This document shows, piece by piece, positions 10,983-21,175 of a stretch of DNA of 64,000 bases. Origin of the DNA: Mycobacterium decipiens (GTDB lineage: Bacteria; Actinomycetota; Actinomycetes; Mycobacteriales; Mycobacteriaceae). A program made the position numbers and the translations under genes. Location of the stretch: the NCBI RefSeq assembly GCF_963853665.1, contig NZ_OY970459.1:3224001-3288000 (forward strand), in the 5' to 3' direction. Under the pieces are notes generated by a model. That model was not told the origin of the DNA and did not search any database. It worked only from the letters and a program-made list of their open reading frames with translations. Position 1 is the first letter of the stretch. Each line of letters opens with the position of its first letter.

Positions 10983-11326
10983 GTGCCTGTAACTCAGGAA
11001 GAAATCATTGCCGGTATCGCCGAGATCATCGAAGAGGTGACCGGCATCGAGCCGTCCGAGATCACCCCGGAGAAGTCGTTCGTCGACGACCTGGACATCG
11101 ACTCGCTGTCGATGGTCGAGATCGCCGTGCAGACCGAAGACAAGTACGGCGTCAAGATCCCCGACGAGGACCTCGCTGGTCTGCGTACCGTCGGTGACGT
11201 TGTCGCCTACATCCAGAAGCTCGAGGAAGAGAACCCCGAGGCCGCTCAGGCACTGCGCGCCAAGATCGTGTCGGAGAACCCCGAGGCTGCTGCGAACGTT
11301 CAGGCGAGGCTCGAGGCTGAGTCCAA

Positions 11327-11330
<4 letters not shown>
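10983..11330 (+). CDS. acpM: Meromycolate extension acyl carrier protein AcpM
   Basis: A 115-residue acyl carrier protein. Ser41 in DDLDIDSLS is the 4'-phosphopantetheine attachment site. Residues 1-80 are the acidic four-helix ACP fold. The tail from about residue 81 ([14 protein letters not shown] to ESK) is the extension typical of mycobacterial AcpM and absent from ordinary ACPs. The GTG at 10983 gives the known N-terminus MPVTQEEI and has GAAGGGAAG upstream; an ATG at 10978 is out of frame. It carries growing meromycolate chains between FAS-II enzymes. Its TGA overlaps the kasA start. Confidence 0.97.
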
Positions 11331-12577
<1,247 letters not shown>

Positions 12578-12603
12578 ACACGGAAGGAACGTTCGGAAGA
12601 CCA

Positions 12604-13857
12604 ATGACGGAGCTGGTTACCGGGAAAGCTTTTCCCCATGTGGTCGTCACCGGCGTCGCCATGACGACCGCACTCGCAACCGACGCGGAGACTACGTGGA
12701 AGTTGTTGCTGGACCGCCAAAGTGGAATCCGTACGCTCGACGACCCATTCGTCGAGGAGTTCGACCTGCCAGTTCGGATCGGTGGGCATCTGTTGGAGGA
12801 ATTCGACCACCAGCTGACGCGGATCGAACTGCGCCGGATGGGATACCTGCAGCGGATGTCCACCGTTCTGAGCCGGCGCGCATGGGACAGCGCTGGTTCG
12901 CCCGAGGTGGACACCAACCGATTGATGGTGTCCATCGGCACGGGGCTGGGCTCCGCTGAGGAACTCGTCTTCAGTTACGACGACATGCGCGCTCGCGGGA
13001 TGAAGGCGGTCTCCCCGCTAGCCGTGCAGAAGTACATGCCCAACGGGGCCGCCGCGGCGGTCGGGTTGGAACGGCACGCCAAGGCCGGGGTGATGACGCC
13101 GGTGTCGGCGTGCGCGTCCGGCTCTGAGGCCATCGCACGCGGGTGGCAGCAGATCGTGCTTGGCGAGGCCGACGTCGCCATCTGCGGCGGTGTGGAGACA
13201 AGGATCGAGGCTGTCCCCATCGCCGGGTTCGCCCAGATGCGCATCGTGATGTCCACCAACAACGATGACCCTGCCGGTGCCTGTCGCCCGTTCGACAGGG
13301 ACCGCGACGGCTTCGTGTTCGGCGAGGGCGGCGCGCTGCTGGTGATCGAGACCGAGGAGCACGCCAAGGCCCGTGGTGCCAACATCCTGGCCCGGATCAT
13401 GGGGGCCAGCATCACCTCCGACGGCTTCCACATGGTGGCGCCGGACCCCAACGGGGAACGCGCCGGGCATGCGATGACTCGGGCGATTCAGCTGGCGGGC
13501 CTGGTTCCGGCCGACATCGACCACATCAACGCGCACGCCACCGGCACCCAGGTCGGCGACCTGGCGGAAGGCAAGGCCATCAACAACGCCCTAGGCAGCC
13601 ACAAACCGGCGGTGTACGCCCCCAAGTCCGCCCTCGGCCACTCGGTCGGTGCGGTCGGCGCGGTGGAATCGATCCTGACCGTGCTCGCGTTGCGCGATCA
13701 GGTAATACCGCCGACACTGAATCTAGTAAACCTCGATCCAGAGATCGATTTGGACGTGGTGGCGGGTGAACCGCGACCGGGTAATTACCGGTATGCGATC
13801 AACAACTCGTTCGGATTCGGTGGCCACAACGTGGCGATCGCCTTCGGGCGCTATTAA
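12604..13857 (+). CDS. kasB: Beta-ketoacyl-ACP synthase KasB
   Basis: A 417-residue paralogue of KasA. Cys170 lies in [12 protein letters not shown], with the two His motifs [12 protein letters not shown] and [12 protein letters not shown] and the [10 protein letters not shown] end loop. KasB carries meromycolates to full length and in Mtb affects acid-fastness. The ATG at 12604 follows AAGGAACG 26 bases after kasA. The two kas genes are clearly an old tandem duplication. Confidence 0.97.
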   Translation: MTELVTGKAFPHVVVTGVAMTTALATDAETTWKLLLDRQSGIRTLDDPFVEEFDLPVRIGGHLLEEFDHQLTRIELRRMGYLQRMSTVLSRRAWDSAGSPEVDTNRLMVSIGTGLGSAEELVFSYDDMRARGMKAVSPLAVQKYMPNGAAAAVGLERHAKAGVMTPVSACASGSEAIARGWQQIVLGEADVAICGGVETRIEAVPIAGFAQMRIVMSTNNDDPAGACRPFDRDRDGFVFGEGGALLVIETEEHAKARGANILARIMGASITSDGFHMVAPDPNGERAGHAMTRAIQLAGLVPADIDHINAHATGTQVGDLAEGKAINNALGSHKPAVYAPKSALGHSVGAVGAVESILTVLALRDQVIPPTLNLVNLDPEIDLDVVAGEPRPGNYRYAINNSFGFGGHNVAIAFGRY

Positions 13858-13887
13858 ACCCGAGCATCACGCGACAGGAGACCTGCG

Positions 13888-15309
13888 ATGACAATCATGG
13901 CCCCCGAAGCGGTTGGCGAGTCGCTCGACCCCCGCGATCCGCTGCTGCGTCTGAGTAACTTCTTCGACGACGGCAGCGTGGACTTGCTACACGAGCGTGA
14001 CCGCTCCGGAGTGCTAGCCGCGGCGGGCACCGTGAACGGTGTGCGCACCATCGCCTTCTGCACGGACGGCACCGTAATGGGCGGGGCCATGGGCGTCGAG
14101 GGCTGCGCGCACATCGTCAACGCTTACGACACCGCCATCGAAGAGCAGAGCCCGATCGTGGGCATCTGGCACTCGGGCGGTGCCCGGCTCGCCGAAGGTG
14201 TGCGGGCGCTGCACGCGGTCGGCCAGGTTTTCGAGGCGATGATCCGGGCGTCCGGTTACATTCCGCAGATCTCGGTGGTTGTCGGCTTCGCCGCCGGCGG
14301 CGCCGCCTACGGCCCGGCGCTGACCGACGTCGTCGTCATGGCGCCGGAGAGCCGGGTGTTCGTCACCGGGCCCGACGTGGTGCGCAGCGTCACCGGCGAG
14401 GACGTCGACATGGCCTCGCTCGGTGGTCCGGAGACCCACCACAAGAAGTCTGGGGTCTGCCATGTCGTCGCCGACGACGAACTCGACGCCTACGAACGCG
14501 GCCGCCGATTGGTCGGATTATTCTGCCAGCAAGGGCATTTCGACCGCACCAAGGCCGAGGCCGGCGATACCGACATCCATGCGCTGTTGCCCGAGTCCGC
14601 TCGGCGAGCCTACGACGTGCATCCGATCGTGACCGCGATCCTCGACCAGGAAACGCCGTTCGACGAGTTCCAGGCCAATTGGGCGCCGTCCATGGTGGTC
14701 GGACTGGGCCGGCTGTCCGGCCGTACCGTCGGCGTACTGGCCAACAACCCGCTGCGACTGGGCGGCTGCCTGAACTCCGAAAGTGCGGAGAAGGCGGCGC
14801 GTTTCGTGCGACTCTGCGACGCGTTCGGAATCCCGTTGATTGTCGTTGTCGATGTTCCTGGCTACCTGCCGGGGGTCGATCAGGAGTGGGGCGGCGTGGT
14901 GCGCCGTGGCGCCAAGCTGCTGCACGCTTTCGGCGAGTGCACCGTTCCGCGCGTCACGCTGGTCACCCGAAAGACATACGGCGGGGCCTACATTGCGATG
15001 AACTCCCGCTCGTTGAACGCGACCAAGGTGTTCGCCTGGCCGGACGCAGAGGTAGCGGTGATGGGCGCCAAGGCGGCCGTCGGCATCCTGCACAAGAAGA
15101 AGTTGGCCGCCGCACCCGAGCATGAACGTGAAGCACTGCACGACGAGCTGGCCGCCGAGCACGAGCGGATCGCCGGCGGTGTCGAAAGCGCCATCGACAT
15201 CGGAGTCGTGGACGAGAAGATTGACCCGGCGCACACTCGCAGCAAACTCACCGAAGCGCTGGCTCAAGCGCCAGCACGCCGCGGCCGGCACAAGAACATT
15301 CCGCTGTAA
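13888..15309 (+). CDS. accD6: Acetyl/propionyl-CoA carboxylase beta chain AccD6
   Basis: A 473-residue biotin-dependent carboxyltransferase beta subunit with N- and C-terminal crotonase-like halves. Glycine-rich oxyanion motifs are visible (HSGGARLAEGVRAL, GFAAGGAAYGPALTD in the first half; KTYGGAYIAMNS in the second). With an AccA3-type biotin subunit it makes malonyl-CoA for FabD and FAS-I. It is last in the operon, with SD ACAGGAG before the ATG at 13888, 30 bases after kasB, and is followed by a large palindrome. Confidence 0.96.
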   Translation: MTIMAPEAVGESLDPRDPLLRLSNFFDDGSVDLLHERDRSGVLAAAGTVNGVRTIAFCTDGTVMGGAMGVEGCAHIVNAYDTAIEEQSPIVGIWHSGGARLAEGVRALHAVGQVFEAMIRASGYIPQISVVVGFAAGGAAYGPALTDVVVMAPESRVFVTGPDVVRSVTGEDVDMASLGGPETHHKKSGVCHVVADDELDAYERGRRLVGLFCQQGHFDRTKAEAGDTDIHALLPESARRAYDVHPIVTAILDQETPFDEFQANWAPSMVVGLGRLSGRTVGVLANNPLRLGGCLNSESAEKAARFVRLCDAFGIPLIVVVDVPGYLPGVDQEWGGVVRRGAKLLHAFGECTVPRVTLVTRKTYGGAYIAMNSRSLNATKVFAWPDAEVAVMGAKAAVGILHKKKLAAAPEHEREALHDELAAEHERIAGGVESAIDIGVVDEKIDPAHTRSKLTEALAQAPARRGRHKNIPL

Positions 15310-15310
15310 T

Positions 15311-15379
15311 CGCGCTTTCGCGCGAGCAGACAGAGAATCGCACTACCAAGGCCTCCCACGTGCGATTCTGTGTCTGCTC
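15311..15379 (+). terminator. Large palindrome after accD6 (copy 1 of a repeated dyad)
   Basis: Arms at 15324-15343 and 15360-15379 match at 19 of 20 positions (GAGCAGACA..GAATCGCAC and its complement) around a 16-base loop. A smaller CGCG-CTTT-CGCG hairpin at 15311-15322 precedes it. It starts two bases after the accD6 stop, so it probably ends the FAS-II transcript, without a U-tract. A near-identical copy lies at 16333-16388. Similar GAGCAGAC-containing dyads recur between mycobacterial genes as I recall, so it may also be a REP-like repeat. Confidence 0.7.
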
Positions 15380-15437
15380 ACGCGGTTGTCCCCAGGGGTG
15401 ACTCGCGGATGCGACTTGGCGCCCGCATGCTTTCGCG

Positions 15438-16325
15438 GTGCATGCCGATGGGCTCAAGCTCCTGGACAGGGCCGGCGGTTTCGCCACCACCGCGCAACTG
15501 CTGACCGTCATGACGCGTCAACAGCTCGACACCCAAGTCAAAAACGGCGTGCTCGTTCGCGTCTGGTATGGGGTCTATGCAGCCGAGGAACCAGATCTGT
15601 TGGGCCGCTTGGCAGCACTCGACGTCTTCATGGGCCGGCCAGCTGTGGCATGCATGGGCACTGCCGCCGCGTTGTATGGGTTCGACACGGAAAACACCGC
15701 TGCCGTTCACGTGCTCGATCCTGGAGTACGGATGCGTCCCGCGGTCGGTCTGATGGTTCACCAACGCATCGGTGCCCGGCTCCGGCGGGTGGCGGGCCGT
15801 CTCGCGACCGCACCGGCATGGACCGCCGTCGAGGTCGCAAGGCAACTGCGCCGTCCGCGAGCACTGGCAACACTCGACGCCGCAATGCGTTCAATGCAGT
15901 GCACCCGCAACGACATTGAAAGCGCCATCGCTGACCAGCGAGGACGTCGAGGCATCATCGCCGTGCGCGAACTCTTGCCCTTCGCCGACGGACGTGCGGA
16001 GTCCGCGATGGAAAGCGAGGCCCGGCTCGTCATGATCGACAACGGGTTGCCGCTTCCGGAGCTCCAATATCCGATCCACGGTCGTGGTGGCGAGCTGTGG
16101 CGAGTCGACTTCGCTTGGCCTGAAGTGCGTCTCGCAGCCGAATACGAAAGCATCACCTGGCATGCAGGGCCGAGCGAAATGCTTCGAGACAAGATGCGCT
16201 GGGGCGGGATCCAGGAGCTAGGGTGGACGATTGTTCCGATCGTCGTCAATGACGTAAGGCGGCAGCCTGACCGCCTCGCCGCGCGAATCACCACCCAACT
16301 GGACCGCCTGCGCATAGCCAGCTGA
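15438..16325 (+). CDS. AbiEi-like antitoxin-domain / DUF559 nuclease-fold protein
   Basis: A 295-residue protein. The N-terminus (LKLLDRAGGFATTAQLLTVM, then LVRVWYGVYAAEEPD, residues 5-55) is a winged-helix AbiEi-type antitoxin-like domain. The C-terminal part has a DUF559/Vsr-like PD-(D/E)XK pattern: AESAMESEARLVMIDNGLP-like helix, then LWRVDFAWPEVRLAAEYES and WTIVPIVVND. Such fusions are common in actinobacteria and their function is untested; no AbiEii toxin is adjacent. GTG start at 15438. The gene is bracketed by two near-identical palindromes (15324-15379, 16333-16388), which makes it look like a separately moving cassette. Confidence 0.75.
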   Translation: MHADGLKLLDRAGGFATTAQLLTVMTRQQLDTQVKNGVLVRVWYGVYAAEEPDLLGRLAALDVFMGRPAVACMGTAAALYGFDTENTAAVHVLDPGVRMRPAVGLMVHQRIGARLRRVAGRLATAPAWTAVEVARQLRRPRALATLDAAMRSMQCTRNDIESAIADQRGRRGIIAVRELLPFADGRAESAMESEARLVMIDNGLPLPELQYPIHGRGGELWRVDFAWPEVRLAAEYESITWHAGPSEMLRDKMRWGGIQELGWTIVPIVVNDVRRQPDRLAARITTQLDRLRIAS

Positions 16326-16332
16326 CGCTGGC

Positions 16333-16388
16333 GAGCAGACACGGAATCGCACATGGCCGCCGTGCGGCGTGCGATTCTGTGTCTGCTC
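16333..16388 (+). terminator. Large palindrome between convergent genes (copy 2)
   Basis: Arms at 16333-16352 and 16369-16388 pair at 19 of 20 positions with a 16-base loop. The right arm is identical to that of the copy at 15360-15379, and the left arms differ at two positions. It lies between the 3' end of the AbiEi-like gene and the 3' end of glpD1, as expected for a two-way terminator. Confidence 0.7.
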
Positions 16389-16393
16389 GACGA

Positions 16394-17956
16394 CTAACTC
16401 ACTCCCGCGAGAAATTCCTCGGCCACGGAAACTACCCGCTCTCGATCGCGCGGTACCAGACCGATCCGGGTCCGGCGATCGAGGATGTCGTCGACATCCA
16501 GCGCGCCCTCGTGGGTCACCGCGTATTCGAACTCCGCCCGGGTCACGTCGATGCCGTCCGCGACCGGCTCGGTGGGCCGCTCACAGGTGGCAGCGCGGAC
16601 GACGCTGGCTGCCTCGGCCCCGTAACGCGCGACCATCGACTCGGGCAAGCCAGCGCCCGATCCCTTCGGTAGCTGACCTGCCGGCCCGGGATTAGCCGGC
16701 GCCCCGATCAGCGGCAGATTACGCGTCCGGCATTCTGCGGCGGGCAAGTGCCGCAGGCTGATGGCGCGATCCAGGACGTCCTCCGCCATGTAGCGGTATT
16801 CGGTCAGCTTGCCACCCACCACACTGATCACTCCCGAGGGCGACTCAATCACGGCGTGGTTGCGCGAAACATCGGCGGTACGGCCCTCGAAACCAGCACT
16901 GCCGGTGTCAATCAACGGCCGCAGGCCGGCGTAAGCGCCGATGACATCGGAAGCTTGCACCGCGGTCCCCAACGCGGTGTTGACCGTGTCCAACAGGAAC
17001 ACGATCTCCTCCGCAGACGGTTCGGGCACATCGGGAATCGGGCCGGGCGCATCTTCATCGGTCAACCCTAGATACACCCGGCCCAGCTGCTCGGGCATCG
17101 CGAACACGAAGCGGTTGAGCTCGCCAGGAATCGGAATAGTCAGCGCCGCAGTAGGATTGGCGAAGGCACTGGAATGGAAGACGAGATGGGTCCCGCGGCT
17201 GGGCCGCAACTTCAGCGAACCGTCGATCTCGCCCGCCCACACGCCTGCGGCGTTGATGACGGCGCGAGCCGACGCATCGAACGATTGTCCGCTGCGCTGG
17301 TCGGTCAATCGCACCGAGGTGCCGGTCGCTTCGGAGGCGGCCACGTGGGTGAGGATCCGGGCGCCGTATTGTGCCGCGGTGCGCGCAACCACAGTGACCA
17401 GTCGGGCGTCATCGATCAATTGCCCGTCGTAGGCGAGCAAACCACCATCAAGGCCGTCCCGCTGCACGGTCGGAGCCATTTCCAGGACGCGCTGGGCTGG
17501 AATTCTGCGCGACCGCGGCAGCGTCGCGGACGACGTGCACGCCAGCATTCGCAAAGCGTCGCCAGCCAGAAATCCGGTGCGCACCAAGGCGCGCTGGACG
17601 CGACCCATCGACGGCAGCAACGGGACGAGTTGTGGCATCGCATGAACGAGGTGAGGGGCGTTGCGCGTCATCAAGATTCCGCGTTCAATAGCACTGCGCC
17701 GGGCAATTCCCACGTTGCCGCTGGCAAGATAGCGCAGCCCGCCATGCACCAGCTTCGAACTCCAGCGGCTGGTGCCGAACGCCAGATCGTGCTTTTCCAC
17801 CAGCGCCACTCGCAGACCTCGGGACGCGGCGTCCAGTGCGATCCCGACCCCGGTGATTCCGCCGCCGATGACGACGACGTCGAGGTGCGCACCGTCAGCG
17901 ATTGCGGCCAGATCGGCGGAACGGCGCGCGGCCGACAACGCGGTTGGATCGGGCAT
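16394..17956 (-). CDS. glpD1: Glycerol-3-phosphate dehydrogenase GlpD1
   Basis: A 520-residue FAD-dependent dehydrogenase that oxidises sn-glycerol 3-phosphate to dihydroxyacetone phosphate and feeds electrons to quinones at the membrane. The FAD-binding Rossmann motif VVVIGGGITGVGIALDAASR is at residues ~28-47, followed by SRWSSKLVHGGLRYL, the family signature. The C-terminal DAO-C domain includes HEGALDVDDILDRRTR. Its ATG overlaps the TGA of the upstream TetR gene by one base (TGATG), so the two are co-translated and the regulator probably controls this gene. Confidence 0.93.
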   Translation of the reverse strand: MPDPTALSAARRSADLAAIADGAHLDVVVIGGGITGVGIALDAASRGLRVALVEKHDLAFGTSRWSSKLVHGGLRYLASGNVGIARRSAIERGILMTRNAPHLVHAMPQLVPLLPSMGRVQRALVRTGFLAGDALRMLACTSSATLPRSRRIPAQRVLEMAPTVQRDGLDGGLLAYDGQLIDDARLVTVVARTAAQYGARILTHVAASEATGTSVRLTDQRSGQSFDASARAVINAAGVWAGEIDGSLKLRPSRGTHLVFHSSAFANPTAALTIPIPGELNRFVFAMPEQLGRVYLGLTDEDAPGPIPDVPEPSAEEIVFLLDTVNTALGTAVQASDVIGAYAGLRPLIDTGSAGFEGRTADVSRNHAVIESPSGVISVVGGKLTEYRYMAEDVLDRAISLRHLPAAECRTRNLPLIGAPANPGPAGQLPKGSGAGLPESMVARYGAEAASVVRAATCERPTEPVADGIDVTRAEFEYAVTHEGALDVDDILDRRTRIGLVPRDRERVVSVAEEFLAGVS

Positions 17957-18516
17957 CAGGCCAGGTATCCGTTCAGCGAGTAGGTGAGTTCCTCGGCCAG
18001 CGCTTCGGAATCCAGGATCGAACTGACGATGTCGGCGGACTGGATGGTCGACTGGGCGATCAGCAACACCATCGTCGCGAGTCGACGCGGGTCCCCGGAG
18101 CGGACGCTGCCCAACTGCTGCGCAATCTTCAACCTGGCGGTCAACCCCGCGACCAGGAACTGCTGACTGGCCCCGAGCCGCTCGGTGATGTACACCTTGC
18201 CCAGCTCCGAGCGCATTACCGACATAATCAGTTCGTCACGCCGTAGCCGGTCGGCGACCGCGACAACCTGCTTTACCAGCGCTTCCCGGTCGTCCCCGTC
18301 AAGGGGCACATCCCGCAGCACGTCGGTGATATAGCTGGTCAGCAAAGCCGACATGATCGACCGGGTATCCGGCCAGCGGCGGTACACGGTCGGGCGGCTC
18401 ACACCGGCGCGCCGGGCAATCTCAGCAAGCGTCACCCGGTCCACGCCGTAGTCCCGAACGCAGCTCGCGGCGGCCTGCAGTATGCGGTCTCCGGTGTCTG
18501 CACGAGCATTACTCAT
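17956..18516 (-). CDS. TetR-family regulator (Rv2250c-like)
   Basis: A 186-residue TetR protein: N-terminal HTH (RILQAAASCVRDYGVDRVTL, then AEIARRAGVSRPTVYRRWPD, residues ~9-50) and a helical ligand domain. The ATG at 18516 begins MSNARADTGDR; an ATG at 18525 adds three residues. It is translationally coupled to glpD1 downstream and divergent from the flavoprotein gene at 18543. The 26-base gap holds an imperfect palindrome suited to a TetR dimer, suggesting it represses both units and itself. Confidence 0.9.
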   Translation of the reverse strand: MSNARADTGDRILQAAASCVRDYGVDRVTLAEIARRAGVSRPTVYRRWPDTRSIMSALLTSYITDVLRDVPLDGDDREALVKQVVAVADRLRRDELIMSVMRSELGKVYITERLGASQQFLVAGLTARLKIAQQLGSVRSGDPRRLATMVLLIAQSTIQSADIVSSILDSEALAEELTYSLNGYLA

Positions 18517-18540
18517 TGACAGCATATGTAATACTGTAAC
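18517..18540 (+). promoter_or_regulatory. Divergent operator/promoter with imperfect palindrome
   Basis: The gap between the TetR gene and the flavoprotein gene contains ACAG-C-AT-N5-AT-A-CTGT, an interrupted dyad of 19 bases centred on an AT-rich core, unusually AT-rich for this genome. TAATACT reads as a -10 element toward the plus strand and TATTAC toward the minus strand. Both start codons lie within about 5-10 bases of it, so transcripts may be nearly leaderless. Operator function is inferred. Confidence 0.5.
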
Positions 18541-18542
18541 GC

Positions 18543-20162
18543 ATGTCGCACCTCGAGGAACTCCTTCCGCCAATGAAGTGGAACGCGTGGGGAGATCCCG
18601 CCGCAGCCAAGCCACTTTCCGACGGAATCCGGTCGTTACTGAAGCAGGTTGTGGGCCTTGAGGATTCGGACGAGGCCGAACTCGACCCCGAGCAGGTAAA
18701 GCTGCGCCCGTCCGCCCTGTCACAGGCGGACCAAGCCGCGCTGGCGGAGATCGTCGGCGCGGAGTACTTCCGCGCCGACGACCGCGACCGGTTACTGCAT
18801 GCCGGCGGCAAATCCACACCGGACATGTTGCGGCGCAAGGACTCCGGGGTGCAGGATGCGCCAGACGCGGTGTTGCTCCCCGGCGGTCCCGACGGTGAGG
18901 ACTCCGTGGGCGCAATTCTGCGCTATTGCTCCGAACACGGCATTGCCGTCGTTCCGTTCGGCGGGGGCACCAACGTCGTCGGTGGGCTCGATCCCATCCG
19001 TGGCGAGTTCGGTGCCGTGGTGTCGCTGGATTTGCGACGGTTCAACCAACTCCTGACCCTCGACGAAGTGTCCGGTGCGGCCGAGCTGGGCGCCGGCGTC
19101 ACCGGCCCGGAGGCCGAACGCCTGCTCGGCGAACACGGCTTCTCGCTCGGGCACTTCCCGCAGAGCTTTGAGTTCGCCACCATCGGAGGTTTCGCGGCGA
19201 CCCGGTCGTCCGGCCAGGACTCGGCCGGCTACGGCCGGTTCAACGACATGATCCTCGGACTGCGGATGATCACTCCGGTGGGCGTACTCGACCTGGGCCG
19301 GGTGCCGGCCTCGGCGGCCGGCCCCGACCTGCGCCAGGTGCTGATCGGCTCGGAAGGCACCCTCGGCGTCATCACCCGGGTGCGGCTGCGGGTACACCGG
19401 GTGCCGGAAACGACCCGGTACGAGGCATGGTCGTTCCCCGACTTCGCCACCGGCGTTGCGGCGCTGCGTGCCATCACCCAGACCGGCACCGGCCCCACCG
19501 TCATCCGGCTTTCCGACGAGGCCGAGACCGGAGTCAACCTCGCCACCACCGAAGCAATCGGGGACAACCAGATCACCGGAGGCTGCCTGGGCATCACCTT
19601 GTTCGAGGGCACCCCGCAACACGCCGAGAGCAGGCATGCCGAAACTCGCGCATTGCTGGAAGCTCATGGCGGCACGTCGCTGGGTGAGGGACCGGCGCAA
19701 GCCTGGCAGCGGGGGCGGTTCGCCGCACCATACCTGCGCGACTCGCTGCTATCGGCAGGTGCGCTCTGCGAAACCCTCGAGACCGCCACCGAGTGGTCCA
19801 ACATCGCGGCGTTGAAGACCGCTGTCACCGAAGCACTCACCACCTCGCTGACCGAATCGGGCACACCGGCGCTGGTAATGTGCCACGTGTCCCACGTGTA
19901 TCCCACCGGCGCTTCGTTGTATTTCACCGTCGTCGCCGGGCAGCGGGGCAATCCGATCACGCAGTGGCTGGCCGCCAAGAAGGCCGCGTCCGACGCCATC
20001 ATGGCCACCGGCGGAACCATCACCCATCACCATGCGGTGGGCGCCGACCACCGCCCGTGGATGCGCGACGAGGTGGGCGATCTGGGCGTGCAACTGTTGC
20101 GGGCGGTAAAGGCGACGCTGGATCCGGCCGGAATTCTCAATCCCGGCAAGCTGATTCCGTGA
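18543..20162 (+). CDS. FAD-binding oxidoreductase, alkyl-DHAP synthase-like
   Basis: A 539-residue flavoprotein of the FAD_binding_4/FAD-oxidase_C (vanillyl-alcohol oxidase) superfamily, matching Rv2251. The FAD-binding segment VVPFGGGTNVVGGLDP is near residue 140; GSEGTLGVITRVRLRVHR near residue 270; and the C-terminal ITHHHAVGADHRPWM and LDPAGILNPGKL are typical of alkyldihydroxyacetonephosphate synthase-like proteins. The exact substrate is unknown, but glpD1 next door also acts on glycerol/DHAP chemistry. The ATG at 18543 sits against the divergent operator. Its stop overlaps the diacylglycerol kinase start (GTGA). Confidence 0.88.
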   Translation: MSHLEELLPPMKWNAWGDPAAAKPLSDGIRSLLKQVVGLEDSDEAELDPEQVKLRPSALSQADQAALAEIVGAEYFRADDRDRLLHAGGKSTPDMLRRKDSGVQDAPDAVLLPGGPDGEDSVGAILRYCSEHGIAVVPFGGGTNVVGGLDPIRGEFGAVVSLDLRRFNQLLTLDEVSGAAELGAGVTGPEAERLLGEHGFSLGHFPQSFEFATIGGFAATRSSGQDSAGYGRFNDMILGLRMITPVGVLDLGRVPASAAGPDLRQVLIGSEGTLGVITRVRLRVHRVPETTRYEAWSFPDFATGVAALRAITQTGTGPTVIRLSDEAETGVNLATTEAIGDNQITGGCLGITLFEGTPQHAESRHAETRALLEAHGGTSLGEGPAQAWQRGRFAAPYLRDSLLSAGALCETLETATEWSNIAALKTAVTEALTTSLTESGTPALVMCHVSHVYPTGASLYFTVVAGQRGNPITQWLAAKKAASDAIMATGGTITHHHAVGADHRPWMRDEVGDLGVQLLRAVKATLDPAGILNPGKLIP

Positions 20163-21112
20163 CCCGAGACAACCCGACCGGCGGGCAACTGCGCCGACGC
20201 GAGATCGGTAAGGTCACCGCGCTGACCAACCCCCTGTCCGGGCACGGCGCCGCGGTACCCGCCGCGCAGGTCGCGATCGCCCGACTGAAGCATCGCGGTG
20301 TGGAGGTCGTCGAGATCGTCGGCGAGGATGCCGAGGATGCGGGCTATCTGGTCGCCGCGGCAGTCGAGAAGGGCACCGACGCGGTCGTTGTCACCGGCGG
20401 TGACGGCGTCATCTCCAACGCGCTGCAGGTGTTGGCGGGCACCGATGTTCCGCTGGGGATCATTCCGGCGGGCACCGGTAACGATCACGCCCGTGAATTC
20501 GGGGTTCCCACAAAGAATCCCGAGGCTGCCGCGGACATCGTGGTCGACGGCTGGACAGAAACCATTGACTTGGGCCGAATCAGCAACGGCAACGGCCGCA
20601 AAATGCGGGACAAGTGGTTCGGCACCGTGGCGGCAACCGGATTCGACTCGTTGGTCACCGATCGCGCCAACCGGATGCGCTGGCCACACGGACGACTACG
20701 CTATTACATCGCCATGGTCGCCGAATTGATGCAGCTGCGGCCGTTGCCGTTCCGGCTGGTGCTCGACGGCGCCGAAGAAATCGTCGCCGACCTGACGCTG
20801 GCGGCCATCGGCAATACCCGCAGCTACGGCGGCGGGTTGTTGATCTGTCCCAACGCCGATCACCGCGATGGCCTGCTCGATATCACCGTGGTGAAGGCGG
20901 GATCCCGCACCAGGCTGCTCCGCTTTTTCCCCACCGCGCTCAAAGGCACCCATACCGAGCTGGACGAGGTGATCACGGCACGCGCCAAGACCATCGTTGT
21001 CGAGTGCCCCGGTATCAACGTGTACGCCGACGGCGACTTCGCCTGCCCGCTGCCCGCCGAGATCTCCGCTGTGCCGGCCGCGCTACAGGTTTTGCGCCCG
21101 CACCACTCGTAA
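20159..21112 (+). CDS. Diacylglycerol/lipid kinase (Rv2252-like)
   Basis: A 317-residue DAGK-catalytic-domain protein. The nucleotide-binding GGDGVISNALQVL is near residue 80 and IIPAGTGNDHAREFG near residue 103. The C-terminal beta-sandwich ends in the NVYADGDFACPLP loop. In Mtb the orthologue phosphorylates diacylglycerol and supports phosphatidylinositol mannoside synthesis. The GTG at 20159 overlaps the upstream stop by three bases, so it is coupled to the flavoprotein gene. This agrees with a glycerolipid-related unit with glpD1 across the divergent promoter. Confidence 0.9.
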   Translation: MTRDNPTGGQLRRREIGKVTALTNPLSGHGAAVPAAQVAIARLKHRGVEVVEIVGEDAEDAGYLVAAAVEKGTDAVVVTGGDGVISNALQVLAGTDVPLGIIPAGTGNDHAREFGVPTKNPEAAADIVVDGWTETIDLGRISNGNGRKMRDKWFGTVAATGFDSLVTDRANRMRWPHGRLRYYIAMVAELMQLRPLPFRLVLDGAEEIVADLTLAAIGNTRSYGGGLLICPNADHRDGLLDITVVKAGSRTRLLRFFPTALKGTHTELDEVITARAKTIVVECPGINVYADGDFACPLPAEISAVPAALQVLRPHHS

Positions 21113-21175
21113 GCCGTCGTGTAACGACCGGGTCACGAAACGCGACATCAATTCAAACCCGCTCTACGGGAGGAA

